Source of the DNA: Oxalobacteraceae bacterium
GTDB taxonomy: Bacteria; Pseudomonadota; Gammaproteobacteria; Burkholderiales; Burkholderiaceae_D
Direction of reading: 5' to 3'
DNA length: 64,000 nucleotides
Assembly: GCA_013284265.1 (NCBI GenBank)
Contig: JABTBR010000014.1
Location: forward strand, 59,820-123,819
Shown: positions 26,441 through 35,341 of the stretch, piece after piece
Numbering within the stretch: the first letter of the stretch is position 1
Layout: each line of letters opens with the position of its first letter
The notes under the pieces: model-generated
Seen by the model: the letters and a program-made list of their open reading frames with translations, nothing else
Databases searched by the model: none
Told to the model about the DNA's origin: nothing
Program-made: the position numbers and the translations under genes

Positions 26441-26500
26441 TAGAATATTTTTTCTGTATTTCGAAAATCTGAAATATTTATTGCATTTTGATTTTCCTTG
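26441..26500. promoter_or_regulatory. iol-type operator/promoter element upstream of the sugar ABC operon
   Basis: This AT-rich element carries TAGAA-N6-TTCTG, TTTCGAAAAT and TTTATTGCATTTTGATTTT. The same order and spacing recur at 38660 upstream of iolC, where TAGAA-N6-TTCTA and TTTATTGC also lie 36 bases apart. RpiR-type IolR regulators of Sinorhizobium recognise GGAA-N6-TTCC-like sites, and the AGAA-N6-TTCT core resembles this. The importer start is about 100 bases downstream. From 26274 to 26597 there is no gene; the remainder holds only the stem-loop mentioned above. Confidence 0.6.
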
Positions 26501-26597
26501 ATCTACGATGTCTATCAGTTCACAAGGCATTCAAGTGACTGACAGTAGCCGAGCACCCAGCAAACCATAATTACAAACACCATACACTGGAGACAAT

Positions 26598-27521
26598 ATG
26601 AAATTGAGCCGTCGCACTATATTGGCCGTTGCCGCCGCAGCCCTGCTGCCTGTCAGCGCTTTCGCCCAGACGTCCACCATCGGCGTGTCGCTGTCGGCCT
26701 TCGACACCTTTTTGACCATCGTGCGCGGTGGCATGAGCAAGGAAGCCGAAACCCAGCAAGTCAAGATTCAGTTCGAGGATGCCAACCACGACGTCGGCCG
26801 CCAGGTCAGCCAGGTGGAGAACTTCATCGCCCAGCGCGTTTCGGCCATCATCGTCAACCCGGTCGACACGGCCGCGACCAAGCGCATTTCCGACGCGGCC
26901 CGCAAGGCCGGCATTCCGCTGGTGTATGTGAACCGCAAGCCGGACGAAAAAATGGGCAATGGCACGGTCTTCGTCGGTTCCGATTCGCTGGTGGCCGGCC
27001 GCCTGCAGATGGAAGAATTGGCCAAGCGCCTGAACGGCAAGGGCAATGTCGCCATCATGGTGGGCGAGCTGTCGAGCGATGCGGCGATCGACCGCACCAA
27101 GGGCGTCAAGGAAGTGGCCAAGAAATTCCCCGGCATCAAGATCATCGAAGAACAGGTGGCCGATTTCGACCGCAAGAAGGGTATCGACCTGATGGCCAAG
27201 TGGCTCAGCAACGGCATCAAGATCGACGCCATCGCCGCCAACAACGATGAAATGGCGTTGGGTGCGCTGATCGCGATGAAGCAGGCCAAGGTATCGCCGA
27301 AGACGGTGCTGGTGGCCGGCGTCGACGCGACCCCGGACGCGCTGACGTCGATGAAGTCGAACGAGATGGCGCTGACCGTGTTCCAGGATGCCAAGGGGCA
27401 GGGCGCCGGTTCGGTGCAGGCCGCCGTCAAGATGATCAAGAAGCAGAAGCTGCCCGACATGAACATGATTCCCTATGAGCTGGTGGTGTACGACAACATC
27501 GCCAAATACAGCCGCAACTAG
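26598..27521 (+). CDS. Sugar/inositol ABC transporter, periplasmic binding protein (RbsB family)
   Basis: The product (307 residues) has a signal peptide (cleavage after AFA near residue 23) and the two-lobed RbsB fold, with SAFDTFLTIVRGGM, SAIIVNPVDTAA, NRKPDEKMGNGTVFVGSDS, and AANNDEMALGALIA. It captures a sugar or cyclitol in the periplasm and feeds the importer encoded next. Myo-inositol is the likely substrate because its promoter shares an element with iolC and the iol genes are 11 kb away. That is inference; ribose-type ligands are also possible. Confidence 0.88.
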   Translation: MKLSRRTILAVAAAALLPVSAFAQTSTIGVSLSAFDTFLTIVRGGMSKEAETQQVKIQFEDANHDVGRQVSQVENFIAQRVSAIIVNPVDTAATKRISDAARKAGIPLVYVNRKPDEKMGNGTVFVGSDSLVAGRLQMEELAKRLNGKGNVAIMVGELSSDAAIDRTKGVKEVAKKFPGIKIIEEQVADFDRKKGIDLMAKWLSNGIKIDAIAANNDEMALGALIAMKQAKVSPKTVLVAGVDATPDALTSMKSNEMALTVFQDAKGQGAGSVQAAVKMIKKQKLPDMNMIPYELVVYDNIAKYSRN

Positions 27522-27529
27522 GAAGCTGA

Positions 27530-27557
27530 GCGCCCGCCGTCCCAGGGCGGCGGGCGC
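27530..27557 (+). promoter_or_regulatory. Intercistronic hairpin after the binding-protein gene
   Basis: GCGCCCGCCG-N8-CGGCGGGCGC is a perfect 10-bp stem without a T-run, 8 bases past the stop. Such hairpins often protect the upstream mRNA and reduce read-through, giving more binding protein than ATPase. Confidence 0.55.
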
Positions 27558-27594
27558 CGCAAGGCGATTCGTGTTTGTTTCAGAGGGGTTGGAA

Positions 27595-29151
27595 ATGACA
27601 AGTCACACCGATGCCACAGCGCAAGGCAGCGCGAATCAGCTGCTGCTCCAGGCGCAGGATATCTGCAAGCGTTTCCCGGGCGTGGTGGCCCTGAATAAAG
27701 TCAGTCTGTTTGTCCGCGCCGGCGAGGTGCATGCGCTGATGGGCGAGAACGGCGCCGGCAAGTCGACCATGATGAAAATCCTGGCCGGCAGTTATATCCC
27801 CGACGAAGGCAGCCTGAGCTTCAAGGGCAAGGCGCTCAAGCTGCGCACGCCGCGCGAGGCGCTCGACCATGGCATCGCCATGATCCACCAGGAACTCAAT
27901 CTGCTGCCCGACATGACGGTGGCGGAAAATATCTGGATAGGCCGCGAGCCGGTCAATGGCTTCGGTTTCGTCAACCACGCCAAGCTCAATCAGAACACCC
28001 GCGAGCTGCTGGATCGCCTGAAGATAGGCGTCGACCCGGAATGCCTGCTGGGCGAGCTGAGCATCGCCAACCGCCAGATGGTGGAAATCGCCAAGGCCGT
28101 GTCCTACGAATCGCAAGTGCTGATCATGGATGAGCCGACCTCGGCCATTACTGAGAAAGAAGTCGATCACTTGTTCGACATCATTGCCGACCTGAAGCGC
28201 CAGGGCAAGGCCATCATCTATATCACCCACAAGATGAACGAGGTGTTCCGCATCGCCGACAGCATCACCATCCTGCGCGACGGCCGCCATATTCTGACCC
28301 AGCCGGCCGCCCAGATGACGCCCAATTCGCTGATCGCGGCCATGGTGGGGCGCGAGATGGACCAGGTGTTCCCGAAGGAACACGCGGACATCGGCGCGGT
28401 GGCGCTGTCGCTGCGCGGCCTGAGCCGGCGCGGCCAGTTCCACGACGTCAGTTTCGATGTGCGCTATGGCGAGATCGTCGGCCTGGCCGGCCTGATGGGC
28501 GCCGGCCGCACCGAGGTGATGGAGTCGCTGTTCGGCATCCATCCGCCTGAAGCGGGGCAGATCCTGATCGACGGCAAGGCCGAACGCTTTCGTACGCCCA
28601 AGCAGGCGATCCATGCCGGGCTGGCGCTGCTGACCGAAGACCGCAAGAAGTCCGGCCTGTTCCTGGGCCTGGATGTGATCAGCAATATGGATATCACGGT
28701 GCTGCCGGAGTATTGCGGCCTGTTCGGCTTCGTGCGCCAGAAAAAACTCGACGCGGCCTGCCACGACATGAGCCAGCGCCTGAAGATCAAGACCCCGAAT
28801 CTGCAGGAAATCATCGGCAACCTGAGCGGCGGCAACCAGCAAAAGGCGCTGATCGCGCGCTGGCTGCTGAACCGTCCGCGCATCCTGATCCTCGATGAAC
28901 CCACCCGCGGCGTGGACGTCGGCGCCAAGGCCGAGATCCACAAGCTGGTGACCCAGCTGGCCCAGTCGGGCGCGGCCATCATCCTGATCTCGTCTGAACT
29001 GCCCGAGGTGATGGGCATGAGCGACCGGGTGATCGTGATGCACGAAGGCCGCGTCAGCGGCGAACTGATGCGTGACGACTTCAGCCAGGAAAGCATCCTG
29101 ACGCTCGCTTCCGGCTTGCCGCTGGCGGCCGCCTCCCATTCACTGCAATAA
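27595..29151 (+). CDS. Sugar/inositol ABC transporter, duplicated ATPase (RbsA family)
   Basis: The product (518 residues) is the cytoplasmic ATPase with two ABC modules. The first has Walker A GENGAGKST, Walker B VLIMDEPTSAIT and LSIANRQ in the signature position. The second has LMGAGRTEVME, LSGGNQQKALIARWL and ILILDEPTRGVDVGAKAE. In this family the second module has a degenerate Walker A (GAGRTE), as expected. GAGGGG lies six bases before the ATG at 27595; the open frame upstream is fortuitous. It follows the binding protein in the operon. Confidence 0.92.
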   Translation: MTSHTDATAQGSANQLLLQAQDICKRFPGVVALNKVSLFVRAGEVHALMGENGAGKSTMMKILAGSYIPDEGSLSFKGKALKLRTPREALDHGIAMIHQELNLLPDMTVAENIWIGREPVNGFGFVNHAKLNQNTRELLDRLKIGVDPECLLGELSIANRQMVEIAKAVSYESQVLIMDEPTSAITEKEVDHLFDIIADLKRQGKAIIYITHKMNEVFRIADSITILRDGRHILTQPAAQMTPNSLIAAMVGREMDQVFPKEHADIGAVALSLRGLSRRGQFHDVSFDVRYGEIVGLAGLMGAGRTEVMESLFGIHPPEAGQILIDGKAERFRTPKQAIHAGLALLTEDRKKSGLFLGLDVISNMDITVLPEYCGLFGFVRQKKLDAACHDMSQRLKIKTPNLQEIIGNLSGGNQQKALIARWLLNRPRILILDEPTRGVDVGAKAEIHKLVTQLAQSGAAIILISSELPEVMGMSDRVIVMHEGRVSGELMRDDFSQESILTLASGLPLAAASHSLQ

Positions 29152-29182
29152 CAAAACCCATACTCGTATAGCAGGAGACACC

Positions 29183-30217
29183 ATGATTCAGTCACAAGCA
29201 AGCGCCATGCTCGACGCAGGCAAGCCCACCGCGCCCACGCCCCGGCGCGCCTTCAAATGGCCACCCGAGCTGGGCATCCTGTGTGTGCTGATCGGCATCG
29301 GCCTGGCCTTCGAGTTGCTGGGCTGGTATGTCCGGGGCCAGAGTTTCCTGGGCAATCCGACCGGGCTGCTGATCATGATTTTGCAGGTGTCGGAAATCGG
29401 CCTGATCGCCATCGGCGTGACGATGATCATCATTACCGGAGGCATCGACCTGTCTTCCGGTTCGGTGGTGGCGCTGGCGGCCATGGTGGCGGCCAGCCTG
29501 GCGCAGTCGGCGGACGCCTCGCGCGCCATCTATCCGGCGCTGCTGGACATGCCGGTGCTGATTCCGGTGCTCGCCGGCCTGGCGGTGGGGGCGCTGGTGG
29601 GCGTGATCAATGGCAGCCTGATCGTCAAGACCGGCGTGCCCGCCTTCATCATCACGCTGGGCATGATGGTGTCGGCGCGCGGCATGGCCAAGCTCTACAC
29701 CCACGGCCAGCCGGTCAGCACCCTGACCGACAGCTACAGCTGGATAGGTTCGGGCGCCAATCCGGTGATTATCTTCCTGGCCACGGCGCTGTTCTTCCAC
29801 ATCATGCTGCGCTATACCCGCTTCGGCAAATGCACCTATGCGATCGGCGGCAATCCGGTGGCGGCGCGCGTGTCGGGCATCAATATCCAGCGCCACCTGA
29901 TCATCGTCTACACCATCGCCGGCACCTTGGCCGGGGTCGCCGCCGTGATCGGTTCGGCGCGGGCTCAGACCGGCCAGTCCGGCATGGGCGTGGCCTACGA
30001 GCTCGACGCGATCGCCGCGGCCGTGATCGGCGGCACCAGCCTGTCCGGCGGCGTGGGCCGCATCACCGGCACCGTCATCGGCGCGCTGATCCTGGGCGTG
30101 ATCGCCAGCGGCTTTACCTTCCTCGGCGTGGATTCCTATTTTCAGGAAGTGATCAAGGGCGGCATCATCGTGGTGGCCGTGCTGGCTGACCAGCTGCGCA
30201 AACAGAAGAAGAAGTAA
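29183..30217 (+). CDS. Sugar/inositol ABC transporter, membrane permease (RbsC family)
   Basis: The product (344 residues) is the membrane subunit. After a Pro-rich N-terminus it has about ten hydrophobic segments with the RbsC landmarks GGIDLSSGSVVALA, GVPAFIITLGMM, YAIGGNPVAARVSGI and ELDAIAAAVIGGTSLSGGVGR. GGAG precedes the ATG. It is the last gene of the binding protein-ATPase-permease operon and is followed by a strong terminator. Confidence 0.92.
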   Translation: MIQSQASAMLDAGKPTAPTPRRAFKWPPELGILCVLIGIGLAFELLGWYVRGQSFLGNPTGLLIMILQVSEIGLIAIGVTMIIITGGIDLSSGSVVALAAMVAASLAQSADASRAIYPALLDMPVLIPVLAGLAVGALVGVINGSLIVKTGVPAFIITLGMMVSARGMAKLYTHGQPVSTLTDSYSWIGSGANPVIIFLATALFFHIMLRYTRFGKCTYAIGGNPVAARVSGINIQRHLIIVYTIAGTLAGVAAVIGSARAQTGQSGMGVAYELDAIAAAVIGGTSLSGGVGRITGTVIGALILGVIASGFTFLGVDSYFQEVIKGGIIVVAVLADQLRKQKKK

Positions 30218-30227
30218 ACATAAGCTG

Positions 30228-30256
30228 GGGCGGCGGGGACCCGCCGCCCTTTTTTA
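30228..30256. terminator. Intrinsic terminator of the sugar ABC operon
   Basis: GGGCGGCGG and CCGCCGCCC form a 9-bp stem with a GGAC loop followed by six T. The convergent ampC gene ends just beyond, so the stem may serve both strands. Confidence 0.8.
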
Positions 30257-30258
30257 CT

Positions 30259-31434
30259 TCACTTCACTGCAGGCGAGAGCTGCGCAAGAATCGCATGGGC
30301 TGCCTTGATGCGGGCAGGAATCGGGTAGTTTTTGTTCGCCAGCATCACGATGCCGATCTTCTGTTCCGGAACAAAAGCCACATAGGCGCCGAAGCGGCTG
30401 GTCGAGCCGGTCTTGTTGAATAGCGTAGCGCCGGCCGGCGCTTGCGGCGGCGTCAACCGTTTCGCGGCGTTGGCGTCAAAGATGAGCGAGGGGGAGTTAC
30501 CGGCCACCAGTTGCTCCAGCGTGATGGGGTAGGGGTATTGCTCCCAGCCCAGTCCCTGCACCATATTCCTGACCTTGAAGTAGCCCACATGGGTGCCTTC
30601 CAGCGCGCGCCGCAGCGCCGCTTCCTGCCGGCCCGGCTCGATGTTCGCCTGCACGAAACGGATCATGTCGGCAGCCGTCGCCTTGAGACCATAGGCTTCG
30701 GTAGCGAACACATCGGGCTTGACCCGGCCCGGCTTGTTGTCCTTGTCATAGCCCCAGGCGTAATTGACCATGGCGCTGTCGGGCACGCGGACATAGCTGT
30801 GGGTCAGGCCGAGCTGCGGCAGCAGCCGGGTTTCCAGCGCGGTGGCGAAGTCGCTGTGCAAGGCTAGTCCGGTGATATAGCCGAGCAGGCCGATGCTGGG
30901 ATTGGAGTAGTTGCGCTGCGCGGAAGGGGCGCTGTCCGGTTTCCATTGCCGGAAATACGCCACCATCTGATCGAAATTGGCGACCTCGTCGGGAACCTGC
31001 AGCGGTAGACCGCCTGCGGTATAGGTGCCGAGATTGAGCAGGCTGGCCTTGTCGAGCGCGCTTCCCTTCAGTTGCGGCATATATTTGCCGGGGTGATCGT
31101 CCAGTGATAACTTGCCCAGCTCCTGCGCATAGGTGGCCAGGGTAGCCGTGAAGGTCTTGCTGACGGAACCCAGTTCGAACAGCGTGGCTTCGCCGACGGG
31201 CGTCTTGTCCTCGCGCGAGGCGAGGCCGTAGTTGAAGACAGTGGACTGGCCATTGACGGTCACGGCCACCGCCATGCCGGGCAAGTCATACTCCGCCATC
31301 AGCGGACGAATCGCGGTATCGACGATGGTGCGCAGCTGCACGCTGTCATCGGCGGCCCAACTGGCGAGCGGGAGAAAGCAGGAAGAAATGAGGGCGGCAG
31401 CGATGCTGCGCGTAAATGCTGGCAAGATGGTCAA
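30259..31434 (-). CDS. ampC: Class C (AmpC-type) beta-lactamase
   Basis: This 391-residue periplasmic serine hydrolase has a signal peptide ending near SWA, the active-site SVSK motif at S90 in GSVSKTFTATLA, the Tyr motif YSN in RNYSNPSIG, and KTG in NKTGSTSRFGAYV. The length and order are those of AmpC. It lies 57 bp after the blaR1-like gene and on the same strand, so it is probably the third gene of a blaI-blaR1-ampC operon. That is unusual because AmpC is classically controlled by AmpR. No ampR is present here. Confidence 0.92.
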   Translation of the reverse strand: MTILPAFTRSIAAALISSCFLPLASWAADDSVQLRTIVDTAIRPLMAEYDLPGMAVAVTVNGQSTVFNYGLASREDKTPVGEATLFELGSVSKTFTATLATYAQELGKLSLDDHPGKYMPQLKGSALDKASLLNLGTYTAGGLPLQVPDEVANFDQMVAYFRQWKPDSAPSAQRNYSNPSIGLLGYITGLALHSDFATALETRLLPQLGLTHSYVRVPDSAMVNYAWGYDKDNKPGRVKPDVFATEAYGLKATAADMIRFVQANIEPGRQEAALRRALEGTHVGYFKVRNMVQGLGWEQYPYPITLEQLVAGNSPSLIFDANAAKRLTPPQAPAGATLFNKTGSTSRFGAYVAFVPEQKIGIVMLANKNYPIPARIKAAHAILAQLSPAVK

Positions 31435-31490
31435 AGCGGTTTCCTTTTTTCTGCGTCAGAGTAATTCAGGGTTGGCAAACGTTGCCGACG

Positions 31491-33359
31491 TTACAGCGCG
31501 TTCAGGCGCGCGGGCAGATCGCGCAGGAGAGCTTCCTTGGCGCGGCCGCCGCCGGGATGGTCCTTCTGCCGTTGATCCAGCGCCAGGCGGGCAAACACCA
31601 CCGTGCGTTCGCCCTTGCTGGCCCAGCCGACAAACCAGCCGTATTGCTGCACCGGATCGTCCTTGCCATCGGGTAGGACCAAGGCCGCGGTGCCGGTCTT
31701 GCCGTGGACTTCCCAGCCATTGCTCAAGCGGATGGGCGGCATGATGCGGAAAGTCATGTCATAGGCTTTGGGCGACAAGGGCAGCTGGCGATTCACCAGC
31801 TTGCGCAGGAAGTCCACCTGTTCCACCGGCGAAATTTTCAGGCTGGAACCGACCCAGGACGTGGCGAGGCCATTGTCGCTACCGGAATCGCCGGAGACAT
31901 CATGGTTGCCGTAATTGAAGCTTTTGACGTATTGCTCAAAACGTTCGGCGCCAAGCTTGGCCGTAACTTGCTGGGCATACCACAACACGGAATTCTTGAT
32001 CCAGCTGCTAGGATCGGTGCTCGCGCGCCATGAACGGTTCCAGTCTGCATAGCCGGACCGGAACGGCATGACTGGCGCATGCGCATCGTGCAGGATGCCG
32101 CTGTCATAGCCCATCAGGCTGACCGCGATATTGAAGGTCGATGCCGGCGTGACGCGCTCGTCGCAGTGGCCTTCGTGGACCAGACGCCGGCCGCTGGCCG
32201 CGTCCGCCAACTCAGTGCAGCTGAACGGCGTCTGCGTCACGGAACTGTTGACGGACTGTAGCGCGCTGTCCAGCGCTGACTGGGTGGCTTGCGCCAAGTG
32301 CTCGCTGCGCGATGCGATTGCCGGCTGGAAGGCCAAGCTGCCGGCGAACATGCCCGCCATGGCGGCAGCCGCGGCGCAACGCGCCCACAGCTTGCGTGCG
32401 CCGGTCGACGGCGCGCGGATCAGCGCGATACGGGCCGCCAGCGTGGTCGCGCTGATAGCACCGAAAGCCAGCGCGTTTTGCACCGGCTGATGCTGCACGC
32501 GCAACTGCGCCACCAGTGCCGCCGCGTAGGCTTTGCGCTGGGCTTGTGTGCGATTGCGCAGCACATCGCGGTCGCAACCCAGCTCTTGCGCCCATAGCAG
32601 GTTCTCGCGCAGCAGGCGCATGAAGGGATTGAACCAGAGCAGGGTTTGCAGCAGTACGCCCGCACTCATCCAATGCAGGTCGTGCCGGCGCAGATGGGTG
32701 AGTTCATGCTCGACGATCAACTGCTGCTGCAAGGGATCGAAGTTGCGCAGGTGGCGTGGCAACAGCAGGCGTGGCTGGAACAGGCCGAACAGCATGGGCG
32801 AAATCGGCGCGTCGACTTCAATGACGAGCGGTGCCGCTGCCTGCCTTGCGGACAGCGCCGGGTTCGACGTAGTGGAGAATCCCGCGTGTTGGTGCAGTGC
32901 CTGAACGCGGTCGCCGGTGGCGGCGAGGTAATCCAATGCCCTGCGGCCGCGCCATAAGCCGAAGGCCGAAAAGCTCAGTCCCAGAAGGTAGACCAGCAGC
33001 CAGGCTTGTGCGCCATAGGCCAGCCAGGAGCGTTCGTTCGCTTCGGGCGCGGGCGTGGGCAGGGAAGGGCTGGCAGGCGCCAGTAATGCGGGGCTGGCGG
33101 GAGCAGTGGAACGAATCTCGGTTTCGCTGTCCAGCTCGATTTGCGGTATCACACGCAGCCGTTCGCTATGCGGTAACAGGATGACGAGGAAGGTGGCCAG
33201 CACCGTGATCTGGCTCAGCAGCCAGGTGGAGCGCTGCAAGGAAAAATCGGGCAGACAGCGGCGGCACAGCTCCGTCAGCGCCCACACTCCCAGGCCGGCC
33301 GCCAGGCAGCCGCAGCTGGCCAGCAGAAAGCGGAACAGCAGCAGGTCGAAGGCACTCAT
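31491..33359 (-). CDS. blaR1: BlaR1/MecR1-like sensor-transducer (M56 peptidase plus class-D-like sensor domain) with altered SxxK motif
   Basis: The product (622 residues) has N-terminal membrane helices (about 5-65 and 110-135) and an M56 metalloprotease domain with zinc motif H218-E-L-T-H222 and ELGCD at 259. A further helix near 325-345 leads to an extracytoplasmic class-D beta-lactamase-like domain from about 375, with SVL at 457-459, YGN at 483-485 and KTG at 554-556. Such proteins sense beta-lactams and then trigger cleavage of BlaI. The expected STxK motif reads S407-T-F-N410: the catalytic and normally carboxylated Lys is Asn, and the codon AAT is clear. The start overlaps the end of blaI by 4 bases. 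Confidence 0.88.
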   Translation of the reverse strand: MSAFDLLLFRFLLASCGCLAAGLGVWALTELCRRCLPDFSLQRSTWLLSQITVLATFLVILLPHSERLRVIPQIELDSETEIRSTAPASPALLAPASPSLPTPAPEANERSWLAYGAQAWLLVYLLGLSFSAFGLWRGRRALDYLAATGDRVQALHQHAGFSTTSNPALSARQAAAPLVIEVDAPISPMLFGLFQPRLLLPRHLRNFDPLQQQLIVEHELTHLRRHDLHWMSAGVLLQTLLWFNPFMRLLRENLLWAQELGCDRDVLRNRTQAQRKAYAAALVAQLRVQHQPVQNALAFGAISATTLAARIALIRAPSTGARKLWARCAAAAAMAGMFAGSLAFQPAIASRSEHLAQATQSALDSALQSVNSSVTQTPFSCTELADAASGRRLVHEGHCDERVTPASTFNIAVSLMGYDSGILHDAHAPVMPFRSGYADWNRSWRASTDPSSWIKNSVLWYAQQVTAKLGAERFEQYVKSFNYGNHDVSGDSGSDNGLATSWVGSSLKISPVEQVDFLRKLVNRQLPLSPKAYDMTFRIMPPIRLSNGWEVHGKTGTAALVLPDGKDDPVQQYGWFVGWASKGERTVVFARLALDQRQKDHPGGGRAKEALLRDLPARLNAL

Positions 33360-33739
33360 TTCGTCTCGCCGTCGTCGTCAGGCCAGTCTTGCAGCAACTG
33401 TTCCAGTTGCGCGAGCTCATCCTGATCGACGAGTTTGCTGCCGGTGAACATATTCACTGGCAGCGGCGTATCCATTTCCATGACGCGCTTGCCAAAGTCA
33501 TGTGCGAACGCGGCCAGGGTGTCGACCTTTTCGAGCACCGCCTCGTACACCTGCACGCCGTGGACGCTGTGCTGGCGCAGCGAACCCTTGTCCAGCAGGC
33601 GCTCCAGGGTTTTGCGCGTGGAAGAATAGGACCAGCCCAGTTCTTCTTCCACATGTTCATGGATTTCGCGCGCGCTCAGCGGCTGGCGCCGCCACAGTGC
33701 CTTCAGCACGGTCAGTTCAGAAATTGAGGGGATTGCCAT
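33356..33739 (-). CDS. blaI: BlaI/MecI/CopY-family repressor
   Basis: The product (127 residues) has the winged-helix fold of penicillinase repressors: LTVLKALWRRQPLSAREIHEHVEE and WSYSSTRKTLERLLDKGSLRQH for DNA binding, then a helical dimerisation tail. Its stop overlaps the blaR1-like start (ATGA), the classic arrangement. It should repress its own operon until BlaR1 removes it. A CATGTG-T-CACATG palindrome at 33778-33790 lies just upstream. Confidence 0.9.
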   Translation of the reverse strand: MAIPSISELTVLKALWRRQPLSAREIHEHVEEELGWSYSSTRKTLERLLDKGSLRQHSVHGVQVYEAVLEKVDTLAAFAHDFGKRVMEMDTPLPVNMFTGSKLVDQDELAQLEQLLQDWPDDDGETK

Positions 33740-33777
33740 GGGATGCTCCGCTTGCGACTAATGCCACCATTGTGCGA

Positions 33778-33790
33778 CATGTGTCACATG
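33778..33790. promoter_or_regulatory. Operator candidate for the blaI operon
   Basis: CATGTG-T-CACATG is a perfect 6-1-6 palindrome 39 bases upstream of the blaI ATG. BlaI/CopY repressors bind short odd-length palindromes of the TACA-N-TGTA type, which this resembles in its central ATGTG half-sites. Confidence 0.5.
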
Positions 33791-33843
33791 ATAGTCAAGA
33801 AGGAGCTGAGCGAATTTTCCCTGCGGGTTGTTGGCACGTACCA

Positions 33844-33913
33844 AAACCCACGGCGTACCCCTGGGGTCTGACCCGCCGGGTCAGACCCCGGCTCTTTGCT
33901 GTGGGTTCTAAAA
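33844..33913. repeat. Structured intergenic repeat, copy B (short form)
   Basis: About 70 bp with the same outer ends as copies A and C (one mismatch, GCTGTGGGTT) but lacking the two inner hairpins. In their place GGGTCTGACCC-GCC-GGGTCAGACCC forms a perfect 11-bp stem. It lies 16 bases after the stop of the sensor kinase gene. Confidence 0.75.
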
Positions 33914-33928
33914 ATTGCTGCGGCGCGC

Positions 33929-35335
33929 TTAAGTGGAAGGCAAATGGAGCGTGACCTTCAAGCCATGGGGCAGGGCATCGGACAGGGTGATGCTGCCCTG
34001 GTGCCGTTCGACGATCTCCTTGACGATGGCCAATCCTAGGCCGCAGCCATCGCCACCGTCGGTCGCACGTACAAAACGCTCGAACACGCGCTCGCGGTCC
34101 GCCGCCGCAATGCCGGGGCCATTGTCTTCCACCGTGATGAGCGCATGCTGGCCATCTGTCGTGGCGCCGACCGTGATTTCCGCAGCGGTGCCCGCATACT
34201 GGATCGCGTTGTCGATCAGGTTGGTAAGTGCTTCGCGCAGCAGGGCGGCATTGGCGAACACGGGCACCGCTTTGCCTTCCTGGTCCGGCGCGATACCCAG
34301 GTCCGCGCCGGCGCGCAGTGCGCGTGGCACCAACTGGGCCACTATTTCCTGCAGCACCGGCCTGAGGTCGAACTGGCTACGTTCCAACGCGGCACCCGAT
34401 CCCGGCTCGGCGCGCGCCAGCGTCAGCAGCTGCGCCACCAGGTGGGCGCTGCGGGCGGCGCTTTGGTGCACCAGGGCGAGCCGCTGGCGCTGGGCGTCAT
34501 CGGTCGCCGATTCCAGCGCCAGCCGGGTCTGGCTCTTCAAGCCCGCCAGCGGTGTGCGCAACTGATGCGCCGCGTCGCCGATAAAGCGCTGCTGCGCCCC
34601 CATCTGGCCGCGCACCGAGTCGAGCAGTTGGTTCAGGGCGCTGGCCAGCGAGCGTAGTTCGATCGGCGCCAGGTCCAGTTTCAAGGGCGTCAGGTCGTTG
34701 GGCGCGCGGCTTTCCACCTCGCGCCGCAGCCGCGCCAGCGGCGCCAGGCCGGCCCGCACGCCGGCCAGTACCACCAGACTCATCGCCAGCACCAGCGCCG
34801 ACAGCGGCAGCAGGGTGTCGTCCAGGATGGCGCGTGCCAGTTCTTCCCGGTTGGCGCTGCTGCGCGCGACCTGTACCAGCATGGTTTGATTGGGTTCGGC
34901 GACATCGCCAAAAGGAACATACAGGGCGACGATGCGCATCTGCTTGCTGAGGCCGCCCGTGCCCGGCTGCGGGGCCACTTTGCCCTCATAGAAATATGGC
35001 GTATCGAGTTGATGGCTGGCGGCCTCGGGAGGCAGTGGCAGCTTGCTGTTGCCCAGGATGAAACGGCCGGGCGGCGTGCTGACGGTGTACATGACCCGGT
35101 CCTTGGGATCGGCCTCCAGCACTTCCTGGGCCGCGCGCGGGAAGTCGATCAGCAAGCCGTGTTCGATGGGCTTGACCTGGCGCAGCAGGGCGCGCGAGCT
35201 TTGCACCAGGCTGGCGTCGATGGCGCCGTTGGCGTAGCGGGCGGCCAGCCGGTAGGTGGCGACGCCGCCTGCGGCCCACAGGATCAGCTGGGGCAGTAGC
35301 AGCCAGAGCAGTAATTTGCGCTGCAGCGAGACCAT
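33929..35335 (-). CDS. Sensor histidine kinase (TctE/QseC type)
   Basis: This 468-residue membrane kinase has an N-terminal helix (about 8-28), a periplasmic sensor region (2CSK-like, with FILGNSKLPLPP), a second helix near 175-195 and a HAMP-like linker. The DHp helix carries FIGDAAHQLRTPLAGLKSQ (phospho-His), and the ATPase domain has DNAIQYAG and GLGLAIVKEI. The response-regulator gene ends 6 bp upstream on the same strand, so the pair is one operon. TctE-type kinases often sense tricarboxylates, but no tctCBA genes follow. Confidence 0.9.
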   Translation of the reverse strand: MVSLQRKLLLWLLLPQLILWAAGGVATYRLAARYANGAIDASLVQSSRALLRQVKPIEHGLLIDFPRAAQEVLEADPKDRVMYTVSTPPGRFILGNSKLPLPPEAASHQLDTPYFYEGKVAPQPGTGGLSKQMRIVALYVPFGDVAEPNQTMLVQVARSSANREELARAILDDTLLPLSALVLAMSLVVLAGVRAGLAPLARLRREVESRAPNDLTPLKLDLAPIELRSLASALNQLLDSVRGQMGAQQRFIGDAAHQLRTPLAGLKSQTRLALESATDDAQRQRLALVHQSAARSAHLVAQLLTLARAEPGSGAALERSQFDLRPVLQEIVAQLVPRALRAGADLGIAPDQEGKAVPVFANAALLREALTNLIDNAIQYAGTAAEITVGATTDGQHALITVEDNGPGIAAADRERVFERFVRATDGGDGCGLGLAIVKEIVERHQGSITLSDALPHGLKVTLHLPST

Positions 35336-35341
35336 GGCGGT

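Noticed and set aside
30442..33950. Long plus-strand frames opposite ampC, blaR1 and blaI
   Set aside because: They are antisense to genes with complete catalytic or DNA-binding motifs and have Arg/Gln-rich shadow composition.
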